Part shown: positions 36,775 through 44,880 of the stretch, piece after piece
Position numbering within the stretch: the stretch's first letter is position 1
Layout: every line of letters starts with the position of its first letter
Assembly: GCA_015698305.1 (NCBI GenBank)
Contig: CP048620.1
Span: 646,557 to 710,556 of the forward strand
Length of the DNA: 64,000 bases
DNA from: Candidatus Nitrohelix vancouverensis
Lineage (GTDB): Bacteria > Nitrospinota > Nitrospinia > Nitrospinales > VA-1
Reading direction: 5' to 3'
Position numbers and translations under genes: made by a program
The notes under the pieces: model-generated
Seen by the model: only the letters and a program-made list of their open reading frames with translations
Database searches by the model: none
Told to the model about the DNA's origin: nothing

Positions 36775-37916
36775 TGTTCGGGATAAAGGTTTCCCTGAAT
36801 GCCCATCGCCTCCATAGCACGGCGAAGGGATGCAAGAAACTGGTTCATATCTTCGACATAGAGATCTCCAATCACCGCAAGCCGGAAGGTTCGATTCGTT
36901 TCAATCTTCCCCGGATAAATGGTGAATCCCATTTCATACAATCGGTCATGCAAGTCATTAAAATCAAATTTCGGGTGCGTCGGCTCACGAACCGCAATCA
37001 ATACTCCGGATTCCCGCTCTACAGGCAGCAACATCCGGTAACCCAATTCTATAAGCCCCTGATAAAGAAGTTTCCAGTTGCCTTGATAGCGCGCCCAACG
37101 ATTCGCTTCGCCTTCCTCAAAATATTCTTTCGTCGCCTGAGCCAGCGCGTACACCACCTGCACCGGCGCCGTGAATGGCAGTTGTCCGGACTTCTTAAAA
37201 TACGCGTATTGCTGGTGCAGGTTTAAATAATAGGAACGCTTCGGATAGAACGCGGTTTTCTCCAATTTCTCTCGATCCGCAATCACAATACCAATCCCCG
37301 CCATCCCCTGAATACACTTATTGGATGTGGACAGGAGAAAATCTATTTTCCAGTCTTCGATGGATATGGGTAGAGCGGCATAACTGGAGATTGCATCCAC
37401 AATAAAGACACGGTCAAGCTTATGAACGATCGCCCCCGCTTCTTTCACCGGGTTGAGAAGACCTGTCGTCGTTTCATGATGAATCATGGCAACGCAGGCG
37501 ATATCCGAATCACCTTGCAGCCGTCTGTCCAACTCATGCAGGTCCGGAGGGGTGTCGCCGGGAAGCGCGTACTCTACGACTTCAATGCCATACGCCGCCG
37601 CGATATTCACCATTCTCTGCCCATAAGCGCCGTTATTAACAATGAGAATCTTCTTGCCGGGAGGAACTACAGAATTAATGCAAGCATCCATCACCGCCGT
37701 TCCAGAACCGGCGAACAAAATGCATTCATAACGATTCCCGCCATGCACCACGCGCGTTAATTCGCGGCACAGAGTTTCCAAAACTGTTTGGAATTCTTTT
37801 TCGCGCGGGCAGATATCAGAAGCGACCATCGCCTCCTTCACCGCCTGAGAAGTGGTCGCCGGACCTGGGTTCAACAGTATTTTTCTCGGGGGATTTGGCA
37901 AGCTACAGCCTTTCAA
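36771..37916 (-). CDS. phnW: 2-aminoethylphosphonate-pyruvate transaminase
   Basis: PLP enzyme interconverting phosphonoacetaldehyde plus alanine with 2-aminoethylphosphonate plus pyruvate. The 381-residue protein fits the PhnW family: KILLNPGPATTSQAVKEAM near the N-terminus, ILFAGSGTAVMDACINS, MIHHETTTGLLNPV, VDAISSYAALPI and the PLP lysine in STSNKCIQGMAG (Lys200). In degradation clusters PhnW pairs with phosphonatase (PhnX). Here it pairs with phosphonopyruvate decarboxylase, so it should run in the biosynthetic direction. Translation seems to start at TTG; the nearby ATG at 37921 is out of frame and closes at once. It leads a minus-strand unit with the phosphotransferase. Confidence 0.88.
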   Translation of the reverse strand: MKGCSLPNPPRKILLNPGPATTSQAVKEAMVASDICPREKEFQTVLETLCRELTRVVHGGNRYECILFAGSGTAVMDACINSVVPPGKKILIVNNGAYGQRMVNIAAAYGIEVVEYALPGDTPPDLHELDRRLQGDSDIACVAMIHHETTTGLLNPVKEAGAIVHKLDRVFIVDAISSYAALPISIEDWKIDFLLSTSNKCIQGMAGIGIVIADREKLEKTAFYPKRSYYLNLHQQYAYFKKSGQLPFTAPVQVVYALAQATKEYFEEGEANRWARYQGNWKLLYQGLIELGYRMLLPVERESGVLIAVREPTHPKFDFNDLHDRLYEMGFTIYPGKIETNRTFRLAVIGDLYVEDMNQFLASLRRAMEAMGIQGNLYPEQ

Positions 37917-38127
37917 AACATAGAAACGATTCGAAGTATTTCAAGAGGAATGGTTTCATGGACCGGGGCATCGACCGATCTTCGGACACATCCTGTCGCT
38001 AAGGACGGGGGAAAGGATTGGATTCTCAAATGTCCGAACAGGCTCCGGACTTGAATCCTATGTGCAGTGGGGTCGCTTTATACCCGGTTTGAAAACGAAT
38101 CCATCTGATGGATCGTAAAAACAGAGC

Positions 38128-38215
38128 ATGGTGCCGAAGAGAGGATTTGAACCTCCACGTCCTTTCGGACACATGAACCTGAATCATGCGCGTCTACCAA
38201 TTCCGCCACTTCGGC
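38128..38215 (-). tRNA. tRNA-Leu (anticodon CAG)
   Basis: An 88-nt tRNA with long variable arm: acceptor GCCGAAG/CTTCGGC, anticodon stem CATGA/TCATG with loop TTCAGGT (anticodon CAG), T arm GGAGG-TTCAAAT-CCTCT and encoded CCA. It separates the phosphonate genes from the flippase-like pair. Confidence 0.97.
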
Positions 38216-38278
38216 CCGGTCAAATATCAAGCCGTGTATTATGTATCTTCACAGAAAGAAATTCAAGACGATTGTCGC

Positions 38279-39337
38279 TCATTTTTCATGTTCGAGCGAT
38301 TCTTTTTCCTTTTCGCCTTCCGCCTCCGCCTGAAACAACTGTTTGACGGATAAGGAATCATGAAAGATGAAATAGGTCCCAGCCAGAAAGATCACCAGAA
38401 AGTTCAATCCCCAACCGGCCATCCCCAGACCCGCCGCCGCGATTTCGGTTTCATGCATGACGTCGTGCAAAGCGATCGTCACTCCGGCGTTGAACGAACC
38501 CAGCAAAGCCGGGGTGGGCAGGACAGTGACCATGATGGCGATCATCACCGTCAATAAAATCACCGATTGTTGCGATTTGTCCTGAATATTGTAAGCCCAA
38601 TATAGCGGATACATGCTGTAAATATTGACGAACCACTCCAGCGTGGTCAGAAAGATGATCTTGCCCAGAGCGCCCCAATCCTTCAGAACCATGACGCCCA
38701 GCTTGAATTCGCTCAGCAGGAACTCGACCTTCTCGTGCCATTTCTCTGGAAGCCGACTCACCATCCAGAGCAACACGGCCCGCACCCGTTCTTCGTAGAA
38801 CAGCAGGCCAAAAATAAAAACGAAGATCAGCAAGGCAAAGGCCCCGGCGATTTGACCGAAGTTCAAAGCCAGGTCCTGCACCGACATGCCCGAAAGGACC
38901 GCTTCGGATGAAAACAGGTTCGCGTTGAACACGAACACCCAGATGAAAAACAGGAGCAGAATCGCAATATCGAACACGCGTTCGACGACGATGGTCGCCA
39001 GCGCGCCAGAAAACGGGATGTCGTATTTTTTCGAAACCAGATAGGGTCGTAAAATTTCCCCGGCGCGGGCGGGCAGTATATTGCCCATATAACCGACCAT
39101 CAAAGGCGAAAACAGACCCTTCGTATCCACCGGTTTCATCGGGGACAGCAGGATGCGCCAACGCCAGCACCGACACACATAGCTGAACGCCATCAGTAAT
39201 ACGGCGGGAATCATATAAATATAATTCACGTCCGCAAAAGATCGCGCCAAATCGGAAAGAGAGACGTTATGAAGCGTGTAGTAAAGCGCTCCCGCCGTAA
39301 CAATCAGGGAAATGATGAATTGCTTGGGATGGTTCAA
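38279..39337 (-). CDS. Flippase-like membrane protein (LPG synthase TM family), copy 2
   Basis: 352 residues with about eight membrane helices, of the lysylphosphatidylglycerol-synthase TM/UPF0104 family (VNYIYMIPAVLLMAFSYVCRCWRWRILL, VGYMGNILPARAGEILRPYLVSKK, ATIVVERVFDIAILLLF, TPALLGSFNAGVTIALH). Members are thought to translocate lipids or lipid-linked glycans and often stand beside glycosyltransferases. It is clearly paralogous to the upstream gene and overlaps it by four bases. The C-terminus is a Glu/Lys-rich cytoplasmic tail. Confidence 0.85.
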   Translation of the reverse strand: MNHPKQFIISLIVTAGALYYTLHNVSLSDLARSFADVNYIYMIPAVLLMAFSYVCRCWRWRILLSPMKPVDTKGLFSPLMVGYMGNILPARAGEILRPYLVSKKYDIPFSGALATIVVERVFDIAILLLFFIWVFVFNANLFSSEAVLSGMSVQDLALNFGQIAGAFALLIFVFIFGLLFYEERVRAVLLWMVSRLPEKWHEKVEFLLSEFKLGVMVLKDWGALGKIIFLTTLEWFVNIYSMYPLYWAYNIQDKSQQSVILLTVMIAIMVTVLPTPALLGSFNAGVTIALHDVMHETEIAAAGLGMAGWGLNFLVIFLAGTYFIFHDSLSVKQLFQAEAEGEKEKESLEHEK

Positions 39338-40404
39338 CGACGCGACTCCGGCTTACTACTCTTCGCTTCGTCGGATTCCGCCAATTCCTCCTCAGCCTGA
39401 ACCAGGCGACTCAACGACAAATGATCGTGCATTAAAAAATAAACTCCGCCCACTAACAAAATTACAAAGCCAAGGGCCCAGGAAACCATGCCAAAACTGA
39501 CCGCGTCCAGTTCGTTTTCGCCCATGATGTGGTGCAGGGATATCAGAATCGCCGCATTCGTCGAGCCTAAAAACGCAGGGGTCGGTAGAACGGTGATGAA
39601 TATGCCAACCATCACCGTCATCAGCACCAGGGAATCCAGCGATTTGTTTTGCAAATCGTAAGCCCAGTAGAGAGGATAAAATGTAACCGTAATCGCCGTC
39701 CAGATCAATATCGAAAATAACAAAATTTTGATCAAAGCCCGGATGTCTTTTATTACCGACAGTCCCAGACTGAACTCATCGACCAGGTACTGAACCTTGT
39801 TCGCCCATTTTTCCGGCAAACGCTTTTCGAACCAGACAACAAGGGTCAAAAACTTTTCCTTGTGCCAGACCAGCAGGTAAATGAACACCAGCAGAACCGC
39901 GATCAAGGTCGCGGCGATCTGACCAAACTTGACCGCCACCGTCTCTACCGGAAGCCCCATCGCCCTCGCGTCTGTCGCAAACACTTCGGAACGAAACACG
40001 AACAGCCAGATGAACATGAGCAACATCATGAGCAAATCAAATAATCGCTCAACGATGATGGTCGCGAAGGCCCCGGAAAAGGAGATGGAACTCCTTTGCT
40101 TGAGCAGATAGGCTCGAATAAATTCCCCCGCTCGCCCCGGCAGGATGTTGCTCATGAAACCGACGATCAGCGGTGAATACAACTCAGACACCTTCATCGT
40201 CTGCATGGGCGCCAGAAGAATCTGCCAGCGGAACGCCCTTAGAACATAGCTTGCGGAAAGAATCAGAATCGAGGGAAGGATGTAGATATGATCGATCGTC
40301 TTGAAAGAATTCGCCAGCTCCGCCATCGAAACGTTTCGGAGGGTGTAGTACAAAGCCCCTCCCGCAATCGCGAGTCCGATGAACAATTGTGCGAGTTTTT
40401 TCAA
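39334..40404 (-). CDS. Flippase-like membrane protein (LPG synthase TM family), copy 1
   Basis: 356 residues, same family and topology as the following gene, sharing segments such as VGFMSNILPGRAGEFIRAYLLKQR, ATIIVERLFDLLMMLLMFIWLFVF and TPAFLGSTNAAILISLHHIM. The pair arose by tandem duplication. Two divergent copies could form a heterodimer or handle two substrates. Its start overlaps the ribF stop by four bases, so ribF and both flippases are translationally coupled. Confidence 0.86.
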   Translation of the reverse strand: MKKLAQLFIGLAIAGGALYYTLRNVSMAELANSFKTIDHIYILPSILILSASYVLRAFRWQILLAPMQTMKVSELYSPLIVGFMSNILPGRAGEFIRAYLLKQRSSISFSGAFATIIVERLFDLLMMLLMFIWLFVFRSEVFATDARAMGLPVETVAVKFGQIAATLIAVLLVFIYLLVWHKEKFLTLVVWFEKRLPEKWANKVQYLVDEFSLGLSVIKDIRALIKILLFSILIWTAITVTFYPLYWAYDLQNKSLDSLVLMTVMVGIFITVLPTPAFLGSTNAAILISLHHIMGENELDAVSFGMVSWALGFVILLVGGVYFLMHDHLSLSRLVQAEEELAESDEAKSSKPESRR

Positions 40405-41330
40405 ATTACCGTCTCCAGCAGATTGCCCGCCGTCTCAACATCCGATCGGATCTGCGCCGCCAATGCATTCGCCGAATTGAATTTGATCTCTCCCCGAACC
40501 CTGGCGATGAACTCCAACTCGATCACCCGGCCGTACAAATCCTGATTGTAGTTCAGCAGATGCGCTTCCACGCTCAAAGGCTGTTCGCCAAAAGTCGGGC
40601 GCACCCCGATATTGACGACGGCCTTGATTCGCCTGCCGCCCGCCAAAGCACGCGCGGCGTAAACCCCGCTAGCCGGTAGCGAACAATCCCCCGTCGCCAG
40701 ATTCGCCGTCGGGAAACCGATTCGGCGACCAACGCCGCGACCGCGCACCACCTCTCCTTCAATCGAATAATGTCTGCCAAGCAAATCGCGCGCCTTCTGC
40801 ACCTCGCCCTGTTCAATCAAAGACCGAATCAGGGAACTGCTGACCAGTTGATTCGCAATCCGGTAAGGCTCCACCACATGCGTCTCGAACCCGCATTCGA
40901 CGCCCAAATCGCGCAAAGACTCCAAGGTCCCGACCCGTCCCTTGCCAAAGCCGTAATCGAAGCCGACCACCACTTCGCGCGCGCCCAGCCTGCCCACCAG
41001 AACATCGCGGATGAAATCCTCCGGTTTCTGCTCGGAAAAGCGGCGGTTGAAACGCGCGCACACCACCTGGTTCACGCCGAACGCCTCGATCAATTCCATC
41101 TTCTTGCGAAAAGTGGTCAACATGGGCGGCATCTTTTCAGGCGCTATGGTCTTCAGAGGATGCGGCTCAAACGTGAAAACCGTCGCCGTCCCGTCGTTTT
41201 TCCGCGCCAGCCGAACGGTCTTTTTCAACAATTCCCGATGGCCCAGATGCACGCCGTCGAAATTCCCGATCGTCACAACCGGATAGGGCGGCGCGACGGA
41301 TAATTTTTCTAAACCTCGAACAACATTCAT
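40401..41330 (-). CDS. ribF: Bifunctional riboflavin kinase/FAD synthetase
   Basis: Phosphorylates riboflavin to FMN and adenylylates FMN to FAD. The 309-residue protein has the N-terminal nucleotidyltransferase domain (VVTIGNFDGVHLGHREL, about 18-35) and the C-terminal kinase domain with GRGVGRRIGFPTANL (about 200-214) and a terminal ELEFIARVRGEIKF segment. It leads the minus-strand unit with the two flippase-like genes and is divergent from tatB. Confidence 0.95.
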   Translation of the reverse strand: MNVVRGLEKLSVAPPYPVVTIGNFDGVHLGHRELLKKTVRLARKNDGTATVFTFEPHPLKTIAPEKMPPMLTTFRKKMELIEAFGVNQVVCARFNRRFSEQKPEDFIRDVLVGRLGAREVVVGFDYGFGKGRVGTLESLRDLGVECGFETHVVEPYRIANQLVSSSLIRSLIEQGEVQKARDLLGRHYSIEGEVVRGRGVGRRIGFPTANLATGDCSLPASGVYAARALAGGRRIKAVVNIGVRPTFGEQPLSVEAHLLNYNQDLYGRVIELEFIARVRGEIKFNSANALAAQIRSDVETAGNLLETVI

Positions 41331-41473
41331 TAACGTATTGGAGCGGAAACCGCGTTTTTGCAGAAGTGAAACATAAATTAAAGCGCTTTCAGATGCAGGG
41401 TCTTGCTAGCGTCTCGGAATAATTTTTGATAGAATATACTTCATATAGTCACACAAGTCTCTGGAGACAAGCC

Positions 41474-41779
41474 ATGTTCGATATCGGTTTTTTTGAATTA
41501 ATGATTATTATGGGCATTGCCGTTGTAGTCATTGGACCGCAAAACCTTCCAAAACTCGCCAAAGCCATCGGTAAAGGATGGGGAGAATTTCAGGCAACCT
41601 TCAACTCCCTGAAACAGGATGTAATGCAGGAAGCGGACGACTTGAAACAACAAGTCAATATCGAAGGGCTGGAACAGGAAGTGAGTTCCGTCACCAAGAT
41701 CGACGTCGACGTCAACCTCGACATTCCCGACGCAAACTCAATCAGCAACCTGAAAAACAAAAGAGCATCCGAGTTATAA
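41474..41779 (+). CDS. tatB: Sec-independent translocase protein TatB
   Basis: Twin-arginine translocase component, 101 residues: an N-terminal membrane helix (MFDIGFFELMIIMGIAVVVIGP), the QNLPKLAKAIGKGWGEF amphipathic helix and an acidic, coiled C-terminal tail. The MFDIGF...GPQNLP start favours TatB over TatA, though single TatA/B proteins exist. GGAG precedes the ATG at 41474; the frame is open further upstream but without a site. Tat export is needed for NxrA, which carries a twin-arginine signal. No tatC is in the window. Confidence 0.85.
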   Translation: MFDIGFFELMIIMGIAVVVIGPQNLPKLAKAIGKGWGEFQATFNSLKQDVMQEADDLKQQVNIEGLEQEVSSVTKIDVDVNLDIPDANSISNLKNKRASEL

Positions 41780-41849
41780 CCCACCTTTCGCCACGGGGCA
41801 ACGGAATATTGGCCCCTGTACGGTTGATTGGCCGCCCAAAGGCAGGGCC

Positions 41850-42242
41850 ATGATCAGTTCGATTTCGTTTCACCCCTTTTTGTCGCATTTGCCCATCGCC
41901 CTGTTCGTCGCCAGCATGGCGCTTCTTTTTCTCGGCTGGAAAAGAAAAGACCCGCGTTACAATCAGGCGGCGTCTTTCAACCTCAGTCTGGGCGTCATCG
42001 CCGCCGTGCTGGCCAATTTCTCCGGCATGGTGTCCTCCGACGTGCAATTCCGCTCCACCGTCGAGGTCGAAGGGCATCAAGGCTATTCATTCCTCTTCAC
42101 CGTGATCTACGGATTCGCCACCGCCTATTCCTACACCCGGCCTTTCAGCCGAACCGCCCTCATCTACTATGGGGTCGGCTTTCTTTCCCTGCTCGCTTCC
42201 GCCGGGTCCGGCTTCGCTCTGGTCTTCCTTGCGAAAGGGTAA
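41850..42242 (+). CDS. DUF2231 membrane protein
   Basis: 130 residues, four hydrophobic helices, beginning with the DUF2231 signature FHPFLSHLPIALFVASM (paired His in the first helix). Such proteins are suspected haem or cytochrome-associated membrane proteins; function is not established. It is convergent with a second DUF2231 gene 70 bp downstream. Confidence 0.75.
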   Translation: MISSISFHPFLSHLPIALFVASMALLFLGWKRKDPRYNQAASFNLSLGVIAAVLANFSGMVSSDVQFRSTVEVEGHQGYSFLFTVIYGFATAYSYTRPFSRTALIYYGVGFLSLLASAGSGFALVFLAKG

Positions 42243-42312
42243 GTCCCTTTCAAAACGTCGCCGCGGACGCACCGAATACTTGCGCAGATCGCGTAATTTT
42301 TTCCCCGGCTCC

Positions 42313-42753
42313 TTATCTTCCACCGGCCACCACCCCGTCTGGCAATCCGAAACGATGCACCAGTTCGCCGCCATAATAACCCGTTGCCAGCACGCAATAC
42401 AAACCCAGCGCAACAAAAGAGAAATATAAGTAATTTTTCACCCGCTTCGGGGCAAAGCGCGCGCTCGCCAGCGCCGCCGAAAAAACCACAAAGGTGGAAA
42501 AGGCGTAGAGAAGGTGCCGATTGACGTAGTCCCGGAACGCATCCTTGACCTCGATTTCCTGAAGACCCAGCAAACCCACGGCAAACACGGGAAAGATAAA
42601 AAAATATCCCAGCTTGATATTGAAAGCTCCCGCCAGCGCCACCGACTCTTCTTTGCGAAACGCGCCGTAAAGGTGAAATACCGAACCGGCAAATAGCAGG
42701 CCTACGGGAAAATGCACCAGCGTGGGATGGATCAGCGAGAAAAAATAATTCAT
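42313..42753 (-). CDS. DUF2231 membrane protein
   Basis: 146 residues, four helices, with the same signature as the neighbouring gene (LIHPTLVHFPVGLLFAGSVFHLYG). The open frame extends upstream into the RNA methyltransferase gene; ATG at 42753 was chosen because it gives the signature near the N-terminus and overlaps the methyltransferase stop by four bases. Two family members facing each other suggest two subunits of one complex, which is inference. Confidence 0.78.
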   Translation of the reverse strand: MNYFFSLIHPTLVHFPVGLLFAGSVFHLYGAFRKEESVALAGAFNIKLGYFFIFPVFAVGLLGLQEIEVKDAFRDYVNRHLLYAFSTFVVFSAALASARFAPKRVKNYLYFSFVALGLYCVLATGYYGGELVHRFGLPDGVVAGGR

Positions 42754-43544
42754 TTTTTTTGACTGCCGCGTCGTCGCAATTCCGAAAGCGTCACTCCGGC
42801 GGCGACGGAAACGTTCAAGGATTCCACAGGGGAGAAGGATGGAATATGCACCACGGCATCGCATCGCTTCAAAGTGCGGTCCGAAATTCCCGCGCCTTCG
42901 TTGCCAAACACGGCAACGCAGGGGAATTTTATCTTTGCGTCATAAAGCGACACGCCGGAATTCGCGTCGGTCCCGATGATATAAAAACCCTTCTCCTTCA
43001 AATCGCGCAAAGCTGAAGGCAGGTCGGAAGCCTGATACAGCGGCGTCGTCTCCAAGGCCCCCTCCGCCATACGCGCCGCCGATGAAGACAGAGCCGCCTG
43101 GCCTTCGGAATCGCCGACCAGCAAACCTTCCACGCCAAAAAACGCGCAGGTCCTCAATATCGCGCCGAGGTTATGCGTATTGCTCACCGAATCCAGAGCC
43201 GCCAGCAAGGTGTTGCGTCCCAGAGGACGCCGGATCAACGAATAGGCCGATTCCGGTTTCACCGGTTTGAGAACGATCACCACGCCTTCATGATGCACGC
43301 TCGCCGCCACCTTGTTCAATTCTTCCGGCGGGATTTTTTTATAGGGTAATTTGTGGTCGCGACAATATCTTTTGACCGGCTCCATCTGCACGGCGCGGGC
43401 CGGGCTGAAAAAAACCCGAAGCATGTCGCCAGGGCGTTTCTTGAACGCGCTCATACAGGCCTTCCAGCCGTATAGAGTGAATTCATTCTCGCGAATCCAT
43501 TGCGAACGCGACGTCGTCTTTTTAGTATCCGTTTCCTGTTTCAG
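42750..43544 (-). CDS. TrmH/SpoU-family RNA 2'-O-methyltransferase, probable CTG start
   Basis: SPOUT methyltransferase acting on rRNA or tRNA. All three motifs are present: DSVSNTHNLGAILRTCAFFG (motif 1), VAVFGNEGAGIS (motif 2) and IPSFSPVESLNVSVAAGV (motif 3, knot). The first in-frame ATG (43454) would begin at MSAFKKRPGD and cut the N-terminal substrate-binding domain. The frame upstream reads ENEFTLYGWKACMSAFKKRPGD, which resembles the family start YGxxAVxxAxxxRP. Between the stop codon at 43557 and 43454 there is no ATG, GTG or TTG, but AGGAGG lies seven bases before an in-frame CTG at 43544. That gives 264 residues and is the preferred start. Its end overlaps the DUF2231 gene. Confidence 0.82.
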   Translation of the reverse strand: MKQETDTKKTTSRSQWIRENEFTLYGWKACMSAFKKRPGDMLRVFFSPARAVQMEPVKRYCRDHKLPYKKIPPEELNKVAASVHHEGVVIVLKPVKPESAYSLIRRPLGRNTLLAALDSVSNTHNLGAILRTCAFFGVEGLLVGDSEGQAALSSSAARMAEGALETTPLYQASDLPSALRDLKEKGFYIIGTDANSGVSLYDAKIKFPCVAVFGNEGAGISDRTLKRCDAVVHIPSFSPVESLNVSVAAGVTLSELRRRGSQKK

Positions 43545-43630
43545 GGGAAAGCCTCCTCAGTTTCTTGATTGCGACGCGCCGGGCGCCGGTGATTCCAGGA
43601 AAGTTTCAGCAAGACGCCATGCGCGCGTCG

Positions 43631-43835
43631 CTCAACCGCCATCTTTGAATATTTAAAATCTGCCTAATCTTGGCCGCCCATCTCAAATTCTAGCGACGCC
43701 CTCAACCGTGTCCGCCCATCTTTGTAAATTGAAAATTCTACCTAACCTTGACCGCACGACTTTGGAAATTGAAAAATCTGCCTGACCGCGTTCGCACGTT
43801 TTTGAAAATTGAAAAATCTGCCTAGCCGTGCCCAC
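43631..43835. repeat. 40-bp tandem repeats derived from the end of dus
   Basis: Five to six degenerate copies of a 40-bp unit (CCTGACCGCGTTCGCACGTT then TTTGAAAATTGAAAAATCTG). The two best copies are 43741-43780 and 43781-43820. The final partial copy (43821-) is the stop codon and last codons of the dus gene, and other units contain matching variants (CCGTGTCCGCCCATC). No unique spacers are present, so this is not a CRISPR. Confidence 0.8.
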
Positions 43836-44880
43836 CCATCATGAACGCTTCGTTGTTCGCAAAAACGGGGATCGGGTAGGCCGCCGCGCGCGTGAAAAAT
43901 TCTTCAATCTGTTCGACCACTTCGCGCGTGCTATGCAAACGGAACATGTTGCCGCGAAACGCCGCCGCGCCGGGATAGCCAAAGGCCAGCCACACCGCGA
44001 ATTTACGCAGGTTCAGCAGGATATGCCGCAGATCGTAACAGTCCTCCAGCAAGACCTGAAAACGTCGGATCAGCGCCAGCGAGCCTTCAGGCGTGCGCCC
44101 ATCGCGCCCCAGGCATTCGCGAAAAATCCAGGGATTGCGCAAGGCCCCGCGCCCGATCATCACCGCGTCCACGCCGCTTTCCCGCAAGCGTTGCCGCGCC
44201 GTCTCCGCGTCTCTGATATCGCCGTTGCCGATGATCGGCAGGCTCGTGCCCGCCTTCACTCTGGCGATCAACTCCCAGTCGGCGAAACCGTCATAACCCT
44301 GCGCCCGCGTGCGCCCGTGGATCGCCGCCCACTCGCACCCGGCGTTCTGCGCCGCTTTCACGCAATCGTGAATCGTTAGTTCATGCTGGTCCCAGCCCGT
44401 GCGCATCTTCACCGTCAACGGTAATGAAATCGCGCGTTGAATCTCGCTCAGATAACGTTCGAGACGAGCCGGTTCGCGCAGTAAGGCCGCGCCGCAACCT
44501 TTCTTGACGACTTTCTTGACCGGGCAACCGAGATTCACGTCGACAAAATCCGCGCCCTCCTCTTCGACAATGCGCGCCGCTTCCGCCATGTCCTCGGCGG
44601 TCTCGCCAAACAATTGCACGCCCACCAGCGATTTGCGACGCGGGTGAATGCCCATCATCTGCCGGGTTTTCTGCGAATTGTAGATCAGACCTTTCGCCGA
44701 AACTAGTTCCGAGACCAGCAGGCCCGCGTCCATTTCATCCATCAATTGCCGGAAACAAATTTCGGTGATCCCCGCCATCGGCGCCAGCCAGAAGGGATTT
44801 TGAATCCGGTCTATCAGGCGCTGGTTCTGCAAAGGCTTCGATTCCAGCGCGTCTTGTGAAATTATCGTCATCTCATTCAT
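43822..44880 (-). CDS. tRNA-dihydrouridine synthase
   Basis: FMN-dependent reductase making dihydrouridine in tRNA D-loops, 352 residues. The N-terminal TIM barrel contains WLAPMAGITEICFR (FMN phosphate region), VQLFGE, FVDVNLGCPVKKVVKKGCGAALLREP with the catalytic Cys, VKMRTGWD, and IIGNGDIRDAE...DAVMIGRGALRNPWIF. The order of motifs matches DusB-type enzymes. Its start overlaps the pseudouridine synthase stop by four bases, so two tRNA/rRNA modification genes are coupled. The last codons are repeated in the tandem array downstream. Confidence 0.93.
   Translation of the reverse strand: MNEMTIISQDALESKPLQNQRLIDRIQNPFWLAPMAGITEICFRQLMDEMDAGLLVSELVSAKGLIYNSQKTRQMMGIHPRRKSLVGVQLFGETAEDMAEAARIVEEEGADFVDVNLGCPVKKVVKKGCGAALLREPARLERYLSEIQRAISLPLTVKMRTGWDQHELTIHDCVKAAQNAGCEWAAIHGRTRAQGYDGFADWELIARVKAGTSLPIIGNGDIRDAETARQRLRESGVDAVMIGRGALRNPWIFRECLGRDGRTPEGSLALIRRFQVLLEDCYDLRHILLNLRKFAVWLAFGYPGAAAFRGNMFRLHSTREVVEQIEEFFTRAAAYPIPVFANNEAFMMGGHG

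Noticed and set aside
31534-37916. PEP mutase gene within the phosphonate locus
   Set aside because: No protein with the EDKxxxxNS motif or isocitrate-lyase-like fold pattern is encoded in the window.
43631-43835. CRISPR array
   Set aside because: The 40-bp units follow each other directly, vary in sequence, have no spacers, and no cas gene is nearby.
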